A stretch of DNA of 64,000 nucleotides, from positions 186,001-250,000 of the forward strand of contig FREU01000006.1 in the NCBI GenBank assembly GCA_900143615.1, in the 5' to 3' direction. Under the pieces are notes generated by a model that saw only the letters and a program-made list of their open reading frames with translations, ran no database searches and was not told where the DNA came from. This DNA is from Rhodobacteraceae bacterium Alg231-30. Its GTDB lineage: Bacteria; Pseudomonadota; Alphaproteobacteria; Rhodobacterales; Rhodobacteraceae. This document shows positions 1 through 7,021 of this stretch, piece after piece; within the stretch, counting starts at the first letter, position 1; each line of letters opens with the position of its first letter. The position numbers and the translations under genes are program-made.

Positions 1-127
1 GCTGCTTTGAAATGAAACTATCATAAGCTTCCGTCAAAGCTTCCATCAGATCCTGACAAGTTCCCGGCGTCATCTCAAACGTAGTGATCACTGTCTGCAA
101 TTGAGCGTTTTTGGAAATACGTGGCAT
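1..127 (-). CDS. ABM-domain (antibiotic biosynthesis monooxygenase-like) protein, N-terminal fragment
   Basis: Only the first 42 codons are inside the window; the gene continues past base 1. The start ATG (127-125) follows a good ribosome site (TAGGAGGAAAA on the minus strand). The visible residues begin MPRISKNAQLQTVITTFEM, followed by a helix with a CQDLMEAL segment. This matches the first strand and helix of ABM-fold proteins, small dimeric ferredoxin-like proteins that include quinol monooxygenases and many of unknown substrate. The family call rests on a short stretch, so the function is open. Confidence 0.6.
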   Translation of the reverse strand, partial: MPRISKNAQLQTVITTFEMTPGTCQDLMEALTEAYDSFISKQ

Positions 128-364
128 GATTTTCCTCCTAGCTTCCTTAAGCTTAGACCAGCCCCATTCAGCATGGCTACCGATTTTCTGCGCGCTGCCC
201 AGGCACAGCGCTCTGGCATATCGTCGCGCAAATCACGCAAATGCTAAGAATCCTGCACGCAGGACAATTGAAATTTCCCTAGCCTTGCGTCATAGTCCGC
301 GTCATTCCAGACGGGCATGACATCGGAAAACCGAGCGGCCGGACGACACTGAACGAGGCAGACT

Positions 365-685
365 ATGAAATACTCTTTGTTGGCCGCCAGTTTTTTGGCG
401 CTTACCGTGACGGCACTTCCCCACGCGTCCCAAGCAAGCACGATGTCACGCGCCTGTTTACAGTCGGACCGCGCATCCGCGTCCAAAAGCGTTTGCAGTT
501 GCATTCAGAAAGTCGCGAACCAAAGCCTGACCCGCACCGATCAGAGAATGGCCGCAACCTTTTTCAAAGATCCGCACAAAGCTCAGGAAATTCGCCAGTC
601 ATCCAGCAACAACCACAATGATTTCTGGACGCGCTATCGCGAATTCGGAAGCATTGTCGTCGCCTCTTGCGGACATCTGAGCTAA
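365..685 (+). CDS. Small secreted cysteine-containing protein of unknown function
   Basis: A 106-residue protein with a clear Sec signal peptide (about residues 1-24, ending HASQA) and a short mature domain with five cysteines, three of them in a CLQSD...CSC cluster. A GAGGCAGA ribosome site precedes the ATG. I do not recognise a named family. The mature part has a DQRMAATFF segment and a conserved-looking tail (FGSIVVASCG). Disulfides in the periplasm are plausible from the cysteine content. It has no operon partner: the next gene starts about 170 bases away. Confidence 0.65.
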   Translation: MKYSLLAASFLALTVTALPHASQASTMSRACLQSDRASASKSVCSCIQKVANQSLTRTDQRMAATFFKDPHKAQEIRQSSSNNHNDFWTRYREFGSIVVASCGHLS

Positions 686-854
686 TCACGCACCAAGCAC
701 CGTCAGGCTTATTCATTGCAGTATTTTAGTGCACGCCATTCAAGCGGCGCGCATCGATAGATTATTGCGGCCCTCTATTTCAGCAGATTGCATAACCTTC
801 ACTTGACGCGCGCGCCTGTAAATTCGAAAAAGGCAAAACTAGCGGAGGGTTTTC

Positions 855-1820
855 ATGTTGATGAAAGGCATAACGCTGCGGGGTCTCGAAGTATTTGAAG
901 CCTTAGCAGCCTCAGGTTCAGTGGCTCAAGCCGCAGAAACCACAGGTTTGTCCCAACCTGCTGTGTCTCAGCAAATTCGAAATCTTGAAAACGCGCTTGG
1001 GACCGACCTCTTGGATCACGGCAAACGCCCGATGCAGCTCACGGCTGCAGGCCGATCCTATCTTGTGCGCTGTTCTACGGTTCTCTCCCAACTACGCCTC
1101 GCACGCTCCGAACTATCGGTCATGGATCTGACCCACCTAACCCAGCTATCGATGGGTATCATTGATGACTTTGACAATGATCTCACCCCTCGACTGGTCA
1201 CCACATTGGCCAAATCCCTCACCGGATGTCAGTTTCGCCTGATAACCGCCCCGAGCCACGAAATCACCAACGCCATGCGCGACGGTGCGCTGCATATGGG
1301 CGTCGCGGCCTCCACTGGCGAAGTCATTGACGGGCTTTCAGAATACCCTTTGGCACGGGATCCGTTTATTCTCGTGGCGCCCGCCGGCATGATCGCCAAA
1401 GGCCAAGACCCGCTCGAAGCGCTCGCGGCATTGCCGATGCTGCGATATGAGCGCAAGCAACTGATCTCACGCCAGATCGAAGCCCACCTCAATCGCAACA
1501 AACTCTCCTTTACGGAACGCTTTGAAATCGGCTCCAATCCTTCTCTGATCGCGATGGTGTCGCACGGGATCGGCTGGGCCATCACCACGCCGCTGGGCTA
1601 CATGCGCGCGGCCCGTTTTCATGATCACATTAGTGCGCACCCCCTGCCCTTTGCGCCATTTGGTCGCACGATTTCGTTGTTTGCGAGCACCGATTGGACC
1701 GACACCGTGCCCCGCGACGTGGCGCAAACAACGCGCAGCCTGATCCAGCAGAACATGATTGCTCCTGCACTGGAGAGGTTTCCGTGGCTCGAGAGCGATT
1801 TCAGAATTCTGGAAACCTGA
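855..1820 (+). CDS. LysR-family transcriptional regulator
   Basis: A 321-residue protein with an N-terminal winged helix-turn-helix at about residues 6-65 (GSVAQAAETTGLSQPAVSQQ is the helix-turn-helix core) and a C-terminal LysR substrate-binding domain. Length is normal for the family. GGAGGG lies just before the ATG; a second ATG two codons on could also serve. LysR proteins usually regulate a divergent neighbour, but the upstream gene here points the same way, so the target is unclear. It converges with the phosphatase gene, with only two bases between them. Confidence 0.9.
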   Translation: MLMKGITLRGLEVFEALAASGSVAQAAETTGLSQPAVSQQIRNLENALGTDLLDHGKRPMQLTAAGRSYLVRCSTVLSQLRLARSELSVMDLTHLTQLSMGIIDDFDNDLTPRLVTTLAKSLTGCQFRLITAPSHEITNAMRDGALHMGVAASTGEVIDGLSEYPLARDPFILVAPAGMIAKGQDPLEALAALPMLRYERKQLISRQIEAHLNRNKLSFTERFEIGSNPSLIAMVSHGIGWAITTPLGYMRAARFHDHISAHPLPFAPFGRTISLFASTDWTDTVPRDVAQTTRSLIQQNMIAPALERFPWLESDFRILET

Positions 1821-1822
1821 TC

Positions 1823-2272
1823 TCACAGGCAGCGTTCACCGCTCAAATCCGCCACCAAGCCACGCGCACAGGCCTCAATCAAATCCAGCGCCGCATCAAA
1901 ATCGCGCGTGTAATACGGATCGGGCACGGCACCTGCACCCTGCTCCGGCGCATAGTCAGTGAACAATCGCACAGGCGTGGTATTTCCGGCAGGGCGCAGA
2001 CGTTCCATGTCAGCAAGATTGGCCTCGTCCATGCCGATTATCAGATCGAATCGCTCATAGTCCTGCGCGCTAAACTGGCGTGCCCGCAGATCGGACAGAT
2101 CATATCCCCGCGCCGAGGCGGCTTCTTGCATCGCCCCATAAGGCGCATCCCCCACGTGCCAGCCGCCCGTGCCCGCGCTATCGGTATGAATATGCGACGC
2201 CATATCGCGGAACACGCCCTCTGCCGCAGGAGAGCGGCAGATATTGCCAAGACAAACAAACAGGGTTTTCAC
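1823..2272 (-). CDS. Low-molecular-weight protein-tyrosine phosphatase
   Basis: A cytoplasmic phosphatase of about 149 residues. The P-loop C7-X5-R13 sits in CLGNICRS right at the N-terminus, and the general-acid aspartate is D118 in VPDPYY, both diagnostic. I chose the GTG at 2272-2270 because it has GGAGAG five bases upstream and gives the usual family length; a longer frame upstream has no such site. It is divergent from the sirtuin gene. The substrate cannot be told; family members act on phosphotyrosine or phosphoarginine proteins. Confidence 0.88.
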   Translation of the reverse strand: MKTLFVCLGNICRSPAAEGVFRDMASHIHTDSAGTGGWHVGDAPYGAMQEAASARGYDLSDLRARQFSAQDYERFDLIIGMDEANLADMERLRPAGNTTPVRLFTDYAPEQGAGAVPDPYYTRDFDAALDLIEACARGLVADLSGERCL

Positions 2273-2398
2273 GGGATCTCTCCTTTGCGTAGCGCCCATC
2301 CCCAATATCGCAGCAATTTCTCCATTGCCAATGCCGCACAACCTTGCCCGCGGCCCGTCGCCGTGTAGATTTAGCTCAAATCATCACGGAGCAGCGAT

Positions 2399-3094
2399 AT
2401 GACAGGCAAAATTGTTCTCCTGACGGGGGCCGGCATCAGCGCCGAAAGCGGGCTTGGCACCTTTCGTGACAAAGACGGGCTTTGGACCCAATACGATCTC
2501 AATGATGTTGCCACCCCCGAAGGGTTTCACCGAAATCCCGACCTCGTGCTTAGCTTTTACAATGCACGCCGCAAAAACGCGGCGCAGGCGAGCCCAAATG
2601 CCGCCCATTTTGCGCTGGCAAAACTTGCGCAAGAACACCCTGCCGAAGTTGTGATCGTCACACAAAACGTTGATTCCCTACACGAAAGGGCTGGTTCAAC
2701 GAACGTTTTGCACATGCATGGTCACTTGGCAGGGGCTCTGTGCCATGCTTGCCAAACACGTTGGGATGCCCCCGAGATCATGACCAAATCCGATGCCTGC
2801 CCGTCGTGTGGGGCAAAATCCACACGACCAGACATCGTCTGGTTTGGTGAAATTCCCTATTATATGGACGAAATCTGGGAACACCTCGCGACGGCGGATC
2901 TGTTTGTCGCCATAGGCACTTCAGGCGAGGTCTATCCAGCGGCTGACTTTGTCCAGATCGCCGCACAGGCAGGCGCACATACGGTTGAAATCAACCTCGA
3001 ACCCTCAGCCCGGGTGTCGGACTTTGCGGAAACCTGTTTTGGGCCCGCATCCGAAGTTGTTCCCAATTGGGTTACCTCCGAATTAGAACGCTAA
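2399..3094 (+). CDS. cobB: NAD-dependent protein deacylase (sirtuin, CobB type)
   Basis: A 231-residue sirtuin. The NAD-binding GAGISAESG (about 10-18), TQNVD (88-92), catalytic His107 in the MHGH segment and a four-cysteine zinc site (C115, C118, C134, C137) are all visible. Y54 and R57 in FYNARR match the Tyr-X2-Arg pair that marks class III sirtuins able to remove succinyl or other acidic acyl groups, so the enzyme may be a desuccinylase as well as a deacetylase. GGAG precedes the ATG, and a strong terminator follows the stop. Confidence 0.93.
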   Translation: MTGKIVLLTGAGISAESGLGTFRDKDGLWTQYDLNDVATPEGFHRNPDLVLSFYNARRKNAAQASPNAAHFALAKLAQEHPAEVVIVTQNVDSLHERAGSTNVLHMHGHLAGALCHACQTRWDAPEIMTKSDACPSCGAKSTRPDIVWFGEIPYYMDEIWEHLATADLFVAIGTSGEVYPAADFVQIAAQAGAHTVEINLEPSARVSDFAETCFGPASEVVPNWVTSELER

Positions 3095-3104
3095 TCCCAA
3101 AAAA

Positions 3105-3129
3105 GCCGGGCGTCTTGCCCGGCTTTTTC
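3105..3129 (+). terminator. Rho-independent terminator after cobB
   Basis: A 7-bp G+C stem (GCCGGGC / GCCCGGC, loop GTCTT) is followed by TTTTT, 10 bases past the cobB stop. Confidence 0.92.
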
Positions 3130-3258
3130 AAATTTCAAATTCACTGTCCCGAGTGAATTGCCAAGATACGGCCTACCGAAGCTAACCATCCGCCAAGAAG
3201 GGAACGGAGAAGAAACCTGCCTGCGGTGAAAGCGTCAGATGACCCTCAGCGAATGCGA

Positions 3259-4158
3259 TTAGTGGTTCATGTGGCCATGAGCAGAGTGATCCATCTTCAA
3301 CATTTTTTCGATGTCATCGTTCGTGCGTTCCATGTCGACCACAACGTCGACGTCAACCTCTGCACCGCTATCCATTTCCAGCGTCATGACGAACGTATCA
3401 CCGTTCACGAACTCTTTTTGCAGACCGAACAGCATGATGTGATCGCCGCCGCGCTCAAGGCGGAATGTTTCACCAGCAGGGATCGGGTAGCCGCCTTCAC
3501 GCTCAACCATCTGGGCGACACCGTTTTCGTCTTCGATATAGGTGTGCAGTTCAACGTGCTGTGCAATCTCTGTACGGGCTGCAACGATCGTATCATCTTG
3601 ACCCGACACGTTTTCAAAAGCACCAAACATGCCGCCGCCCAACGCGCGTTTTGATGCGGCACGTGCCCAAGCCATATGCGCTTTGATCGGGGCGTCATGG
3701 ATCAGATGTGCGATGTCGTCGTTGGTACGATCCATGTCGACCACAACTTCGATTTCTTTTTCGCCCGCTTTTTCAAATTCCAGCGTCACGTTAAAGGTCT
3801 GGCCTGGGACAAACGACTCTTTGAGACCAAAGAACATCACGTGATCCGAACCGCGGATCAAAAGTGCTTTGCCATCAGCCGGCACCGCAAAGCCTTCTTC
3901 AACCTCAACCATACGCATGATGCCGTCGCCATCTTCTTTGTGAGTGTGCAATTCAACACGCTCTGCAACGTCTGAGCGCGCCGAGATCAAACGATCATCT
4001 TCAGCGCCGGTGTTTTCGATCACCATGAAAGAACCACCAGAGGCCGAGTTGCTGGAAGAGGCACGTGCATAGGGCTCGTGGACGATGATTTCGGCAAAAG
4101 CAGGCATTGCGAGAGCAGTTACAGCGGCAGTCGCCAAAGCAAAGGTTTTGAAGGACAT
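3259..4158 (-). CDS. Secreted copper-chaperone protein with two tandem PCu(A)C domains
   Basis: A 299-residue protein with a signal peptide (about 1-22, ending MPAFA). Two homologous PCu(A)C (DUF461) domains follow, at about 24-165 and 166-290. Each has the copper-site pattern: VELHTH...M...M...DHVM in the first, VELHTY...M...DHIM in the second, and each ends MD/MERTNDDI. The C-terminus is a His/Met-rich tail (MDHSAHGHMNH). PCu(A)C proteins normally have one domain of about 150 residues and deliver Cu(I) to cytochrome oxidase CuA in the periplasm. I took the ATG at 4158 because it has GGAGA upstream and starts the signal peptide. The gene upstream (4214-4570) is probably in the same operon. 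Confidence 0.9.
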   Translation of the reverse strand: MSFKTFALATAAVTALAMPAFAEIIVHEPYARASSSNSASGGSFMVIENTGAEDDRLISARSDVAERVELHTHKEDGDGIMRMVEVEEGFAVPADGKALLIRGSDHVMFFGLKESFVPGQTFNVTLEFEKAGEKEIEVVVDMDRTNDDIAHLIHDAPIKAHMAWARAASKRALGGGMFGAFENVSGQDDTIVAARTEIAQHVELHTYIEDENGVAQMVEREGGYPIPAGETFRLERGGDHIMLFGLQKEFVNGDTFVMTLEMDSGAEVDVDVVVDMERTNDDIEKMLKMDHSAHGHMNH

Positions 4159-4213
4159 GTATATGTCTCCTGACTGGGAGTTTTCGTAAAAGATAGAATT
4201 TTGGTGTTGGGTT

Positions 4214-4570
4214 TTACGAAAAAACAGGAGGTGCACGTGCTGTCGGCTCAATCAGACGAATCACATATGCTGAATTGTCCGTGTCGATCACCGCGCGACT
4301 TTCGCGCGGGACAAAATCGATCAACGCGATGTCGGCAGACGGCACCCAGTTGAGCAGTGACAGAGAAAATTCGGGGCAAATATGGGGGGGGCCGGTCGGA
4401 GCGCCATCAGCGTCGACAGGCACCATCACCGGCGTTGCGCCAATACAAAGTTCCGAGTAGCCAACCGCTCCGGACATGCCGCGGGCAATTGCCATGCTCT
4501 GCCCGGTCAGGACAAGAGCGAGCATCAAAAGCCCGGAAACATATGTGCGGATCGTTCTCATGAGCGTCAT
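4214..4570 (-). CDS. Small exported or membrane-anchored protein, unknown function, upstream of the copper chaperone
   Basis: About 118 residues from the ATG at 4570, with an N-terminal hydrophobic segment (YVSGLLMLALVLTG) that looks like a signal peptide or anchor. Two cysteines (ELCIG and HICPE) lie about 30 residues apart. The layout recalls DUF2946-type proteins found beside copper genes, but I cannot confirm that family. It ends 55 bases before the PCu(A)C gene on the same strand, which suggests co-transcription and a periplasmic metal role. No strong ribosome site decides among the ATGs at 4591, 4570 and 4561. Confidence 0.55.
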   Translation of the reverse strand: MTLMRTIRTYVSGLLMLALVLTGQSMAIARGMSGAVGYSELCIGATPVMVPVDADGAPTGPPHICPEFSLSLLNWVPSADIALIDFVPRESRAVIDTDNSAYVIRLIEPTARAPPVFS

Positions 4571-4610
4571 ATAGTCATGAGCTTCAGGCATTGTATAGCG
4601 CCAAAGTGAA

Positions 4611-4640
4611 GCAGCCTCACCCACGAGGGATGAGGCTGCT
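4611..4640 (-). terminator. Stem-loop between rpmB and the downstream exported-protein gene
   Basis: A 9-bp inverted repeat (GCAGCCTCA / TGAGGCTGC) lies 24 bases after the rpmB stop. There is no clean T-run on either side, so it is a weak or Rho-assisted terminator at best. Confidence 0.5.
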
Positions 4641-4663
4641 AAAACCGTTTAAATCAAGATGTA

Positions 4664-4954
4664 TCAGGCGCTTACAACAGCAGCCTTAGCGATGTCTTTC
4701 TTGATTTTCAGCGCATTATCGCTCAGCTCGGTGTCTTTGGCTTTTGCCAAGAACGCGTCCAGACCACCACGGTGATCAACGGAACGCAGAGCTGCAGCAG
4801 AGATGCGCAACTTAAAGCCACGACCCAATGATTCTGACTGAAGAGTCACATCATTCAGGTTGGGCAGGAACCGCCGACGGGTTCTGTTTTTGGCATGGCT
4901 GACATTGTTGCCAGTCATCGGGCCTTTTCCGGTCAATTCGCAACGACGTGCCAT
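4664..4954 (-). CDS. rpmB: 50S ribosomal protein L28
   Basis: A 96-residue basic protein beginning [12 protein letters not shown] with the [15 protein letters not shown] segment, diagnostic of bL28. It binds 23S rRNA in the large subunit. The ATG at 4954 has GAGGATAC upstream and gives the standard alphaproteobacterial length. It stands alone; the usual rpmG partner is not adjacent. Confidence 0.97.
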   Translation of the reverse strand: MARRCELTGKGPMTGNNVSHAKNRTRRRFLPNLNDVTLQSESLGRGFKLRISAAALRSVDHRGGLDAFLAKAKDTELSDNALKIKKDIAKAAVVSA

Positions 4955-5104
4955 GAGAGTATCCTCGTTTTTCGATATACGGGGAGCATCCCCGTCAACA
5001 GACAAAGGTGCCGCCAAGGGCAGCACCCGTAATTTCGTTGGGCGTGATTAGGCCCATTTAGAGGGGAGGTCAAGTGATTCAGGTAAAGCTTTTTGAGCAA
5101 GAAT

Positions 5105-5180
5105 GAGGGGGCCAGCCCCCCAGATCGAAAAATGAGATTTTCCGACCTTCCCCCCGAGGTATTTAAAGCACCAAAAAGCC
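5105..5180 (-). repeat. Dispersed 3'-UTR repeat, copy A (downstream of meaB)
   Basis: On the plus strand this reads a G5 run, CCAG, a C6 run and AG. A central imperfect hairpin follows (arms 5125-5133 and 5137-5145, 8 of 9 paired), then CCCCCCGAGGTATTT and GCACCAAAAAGC. The same flanks recur at 24160-24230. On the minus strand it lies a few bases after the meaB stop and starts with a T-rich tract. It is probably a 3'-UTR or terminator element. Confidence 0.75.
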
Positions 5181-5187
5181 TCTTAGC

Positions 5188-6171
5188 TCAGGTGCTTGAT
5201 TGCTGCAATTGCTCTAAAACCTGATCCGCAGCAGCCGTCGGCGCAATTTCTCCGGCCTGAACCTGCGCCGCCATTTGCCCCACAATATCGCGCGCTGCTC
5301 CGGTCTGAAGGCGTGCCAGCACACCTTGGCGGACTTCTTCATGGAACCAATAATCTGCCTGAGAGGCGCGGCGCCTGTCCCAATGGCCGTTCTGACGCCG
5401 CCAGTCATTCAGGGCGCACATCTCCTCCCACGCGGTTTGCAAGCCGTCCTCGGCAAGCGCAGACACCGTCATAGCTTTGGGAAAACCGTCGGGGTCTTGG
5501 GGGCGTTTGCGCAACAGACGCAGGGCACCGGCGTAGTCCGCGCAGGTGCGCATCGCTGCGGGTTTAAGGTCACCATCAGCCTTGTTGACCAAAATAATGT
5601 CCGCCATCTCCATGATGCCGCGCTTCACGCCTTGCAGCTCATCGCCCCCCGCCGGTGCCAGCAGCAACATAAACAGATCCGACATTTCGGCCACAACGGT
5701 TTCGGATTGGCCAACACCCACCGTTTCAATCAGCACCACGTCAAAGCCAAAAGCCTCACATAGCGCCACGGCCTCGCGCGTGCGTCGTGCGACACCTCCT
5801 AGGTGCGATTGGCTGGGAGAGGGGCGAATAAAGGCGTTTTTGTCACGACTCAGACGCTCCATGCGGGTTTTGTCGCCCAAAATGGACCCGCCAGAGCGGG
5901 TGGAGGACGGATCAACCGCCAGCACAGCAACCTTCATGCCCAGCGCGGTCAACATCATGCCAAAGCTTTCGATGAACGTCGATTTTCCAACACCCGGCGT
6001 GCCGGACAGGCCAATGCGCAGGGCTTGGCGTTTATGCAGGCGCAGATGTTCCAAAAGTTCGGTTGCTTGGGCGCGATGATCAGCGCGCGCGCTTTCCACC
6101 AATGTAATCGCTCTTGCCAAGGCACGACGGTCTTGTTTCAGTATCCTGTCACTAAGATCAGCGATTTTCAT
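5188..6171 (-). CDS. meaB: Methylmalonyl-CoA mutase-associated GTPase MeaB (ArgK/YgfD family)
   Basis: A 327-residue G3E-family P-loop GTPase: Walker A in GTPGVGKST near residue 50, a DPSS motif (switch region), and the guanine-specificity NKAD. MeaB proteins guard methylmalonyl-CoA mutase and gate delivery or removal of its B12 cofactor. No mutase gene lies nearby. I chose the ATG at 6171 (GGGGGC upstream) because it gives the usual length; an ATG 12 codons upstream would overlap the divergent gene's start. Confidence 0.92.
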   Translation of the reverse strand: MKIADLSDRILKQDRRALARAITLVESARADHRAQATELLEHLRLHKRQALRIGLSGTPGVGKSTFIESFGMMLTALGMKVAVLAVDPSSTRSGGSILGDKTRMERLSRDKNAFIRPSPSQSHLGGVARRTREAVALCEAFGFDVVLIETVGVGQSETVVAEMSDLFMLLLAPAGGDELQGVKRGIMEMADIILVNKADGDLKPAAMRTCADYAGALRLLRKRPQDPDGFPKAMTVSALAEDGLQTAWEEMCALNDWRRQNGHWDRRRASQADYWFHEEVRQGVLARLQTGAARDIVGQMAAQVQAGEIAPTAAADQVLEQLQQSST

Positions 6172-6205
6172 ATTTGCCCCCGTCCATACCTTTTGGGAAC
6201 TGTTC

Positions 6206-6970
6206 ATGCCGTCTCAGAGTTGCGATTGTCCAGCCCAACCATCACGGATCGGGCCATTTCTGCGCAAAACATTGCTGTTCCTGATGATTTGCGCCGGCGC
6301 GGGGGTGTTCACGTCACGAACCGCAATCGCCCAAACCCAAACCTGGGACGTGCGGGCCTTTGGGATCAAGGTCGGCGAGCTAAACCTCAACGTGCGCGAG
6401 ACCCCTCACAGCTATGCCGGATCAGGCAGGTTTCAAACAACCGGCTTGGCGGGTGTGTTGCGGCGCATCCGGTTTTCGGTCAGCGCACAAGGGCAGCTGC
6501 AGAGCTCGGAATTGCGCCCGCGCACCTATAAGGGGTCGATCAACACCGGACGGCGCATCTCCGAAACCACATTGGCCTTTGAGGGCGATCTGCCGCGCAA
6601 GGTCGCCGGAGCCCAAGCCCCGAAACAGCCTATCGCCCAAGCGGATTTGCGCGGCGCGCTGGACCCGATGTCGATGATGTGGACCACCCTGCGCGATCAA
6701 ACGGACGCCACCTTATGCCAGATTGAGCAGACACAATTTGATGGCACACGGCTGGTGCGCATTACTCTGAAGGACCGCACTAGCACCTCCGATCAAGTGA
6801 CCTGCGCAGGGACCTATGACCGGATCGGGGGGTATAGCAGTGAGGAGCTTGCCGAAATGACAACCTCGCCGGTGTCCATAACCTATCGTCGCGAAGGCAC
6901 CGTTTGGCGCGCCGTTGGGCTGGCGATGACAACCCGACACGGCAAGGCCACGATGCTGCGCGTGCAATGA
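6206..6970 (+). CDS. DUF3108-family exported protein
   Basis: A 254-residue protein with an N-terminal hydrophobic stretch (TLLFLMICAGAGVF, about residues 23-36) followed by an Ala-rich cleavage region. The beta-rich body includes IKVGELNL, GSGRFQTTGL and RRIRFSVSAQG, typical of DUF3108 envelope proteins. The family's function is not established. The ATG lies two bases from the alternative meaB start, so the promoters of the divergent pair must overlap. It is followed by hrpB 51 bases later. Confidence 0.72.
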   Translation: MPSQSCDCPAQPSRIGPFLRKTLLFLMICAGAGVFTSRTAIAQTQTWDVRAFGIKVGELNLNVRETPHSYAGSGRFQTTGLAGVLRRIRFSVSAQGQLQSSELRPRTYKGSINTGRRISETTLAFEGDLPRKVAGAQAPKQPIAQADLRGALDPMSMMWTTLRDQTDATLCQIEQTQFDGTRLVRITLKDRTSTSDQVTCAGTYDRIGGYSSEELAEMTTSPVSITYRREGTVWRAVGLAMTTRHGKATMLRVQ

Positions 6971-7021
6971 CCTAGAACGCCCCGTCTGGACGCGCCGCGC
7001 CACTTGTCTGATAAGAGGCGC

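Noticed and set aside
5803-6531. A 242-codon plus-strand frame across the meaB start and DUF3108 gene
   Set aside because: It covers both real genes in another frame and lacks any family signature.
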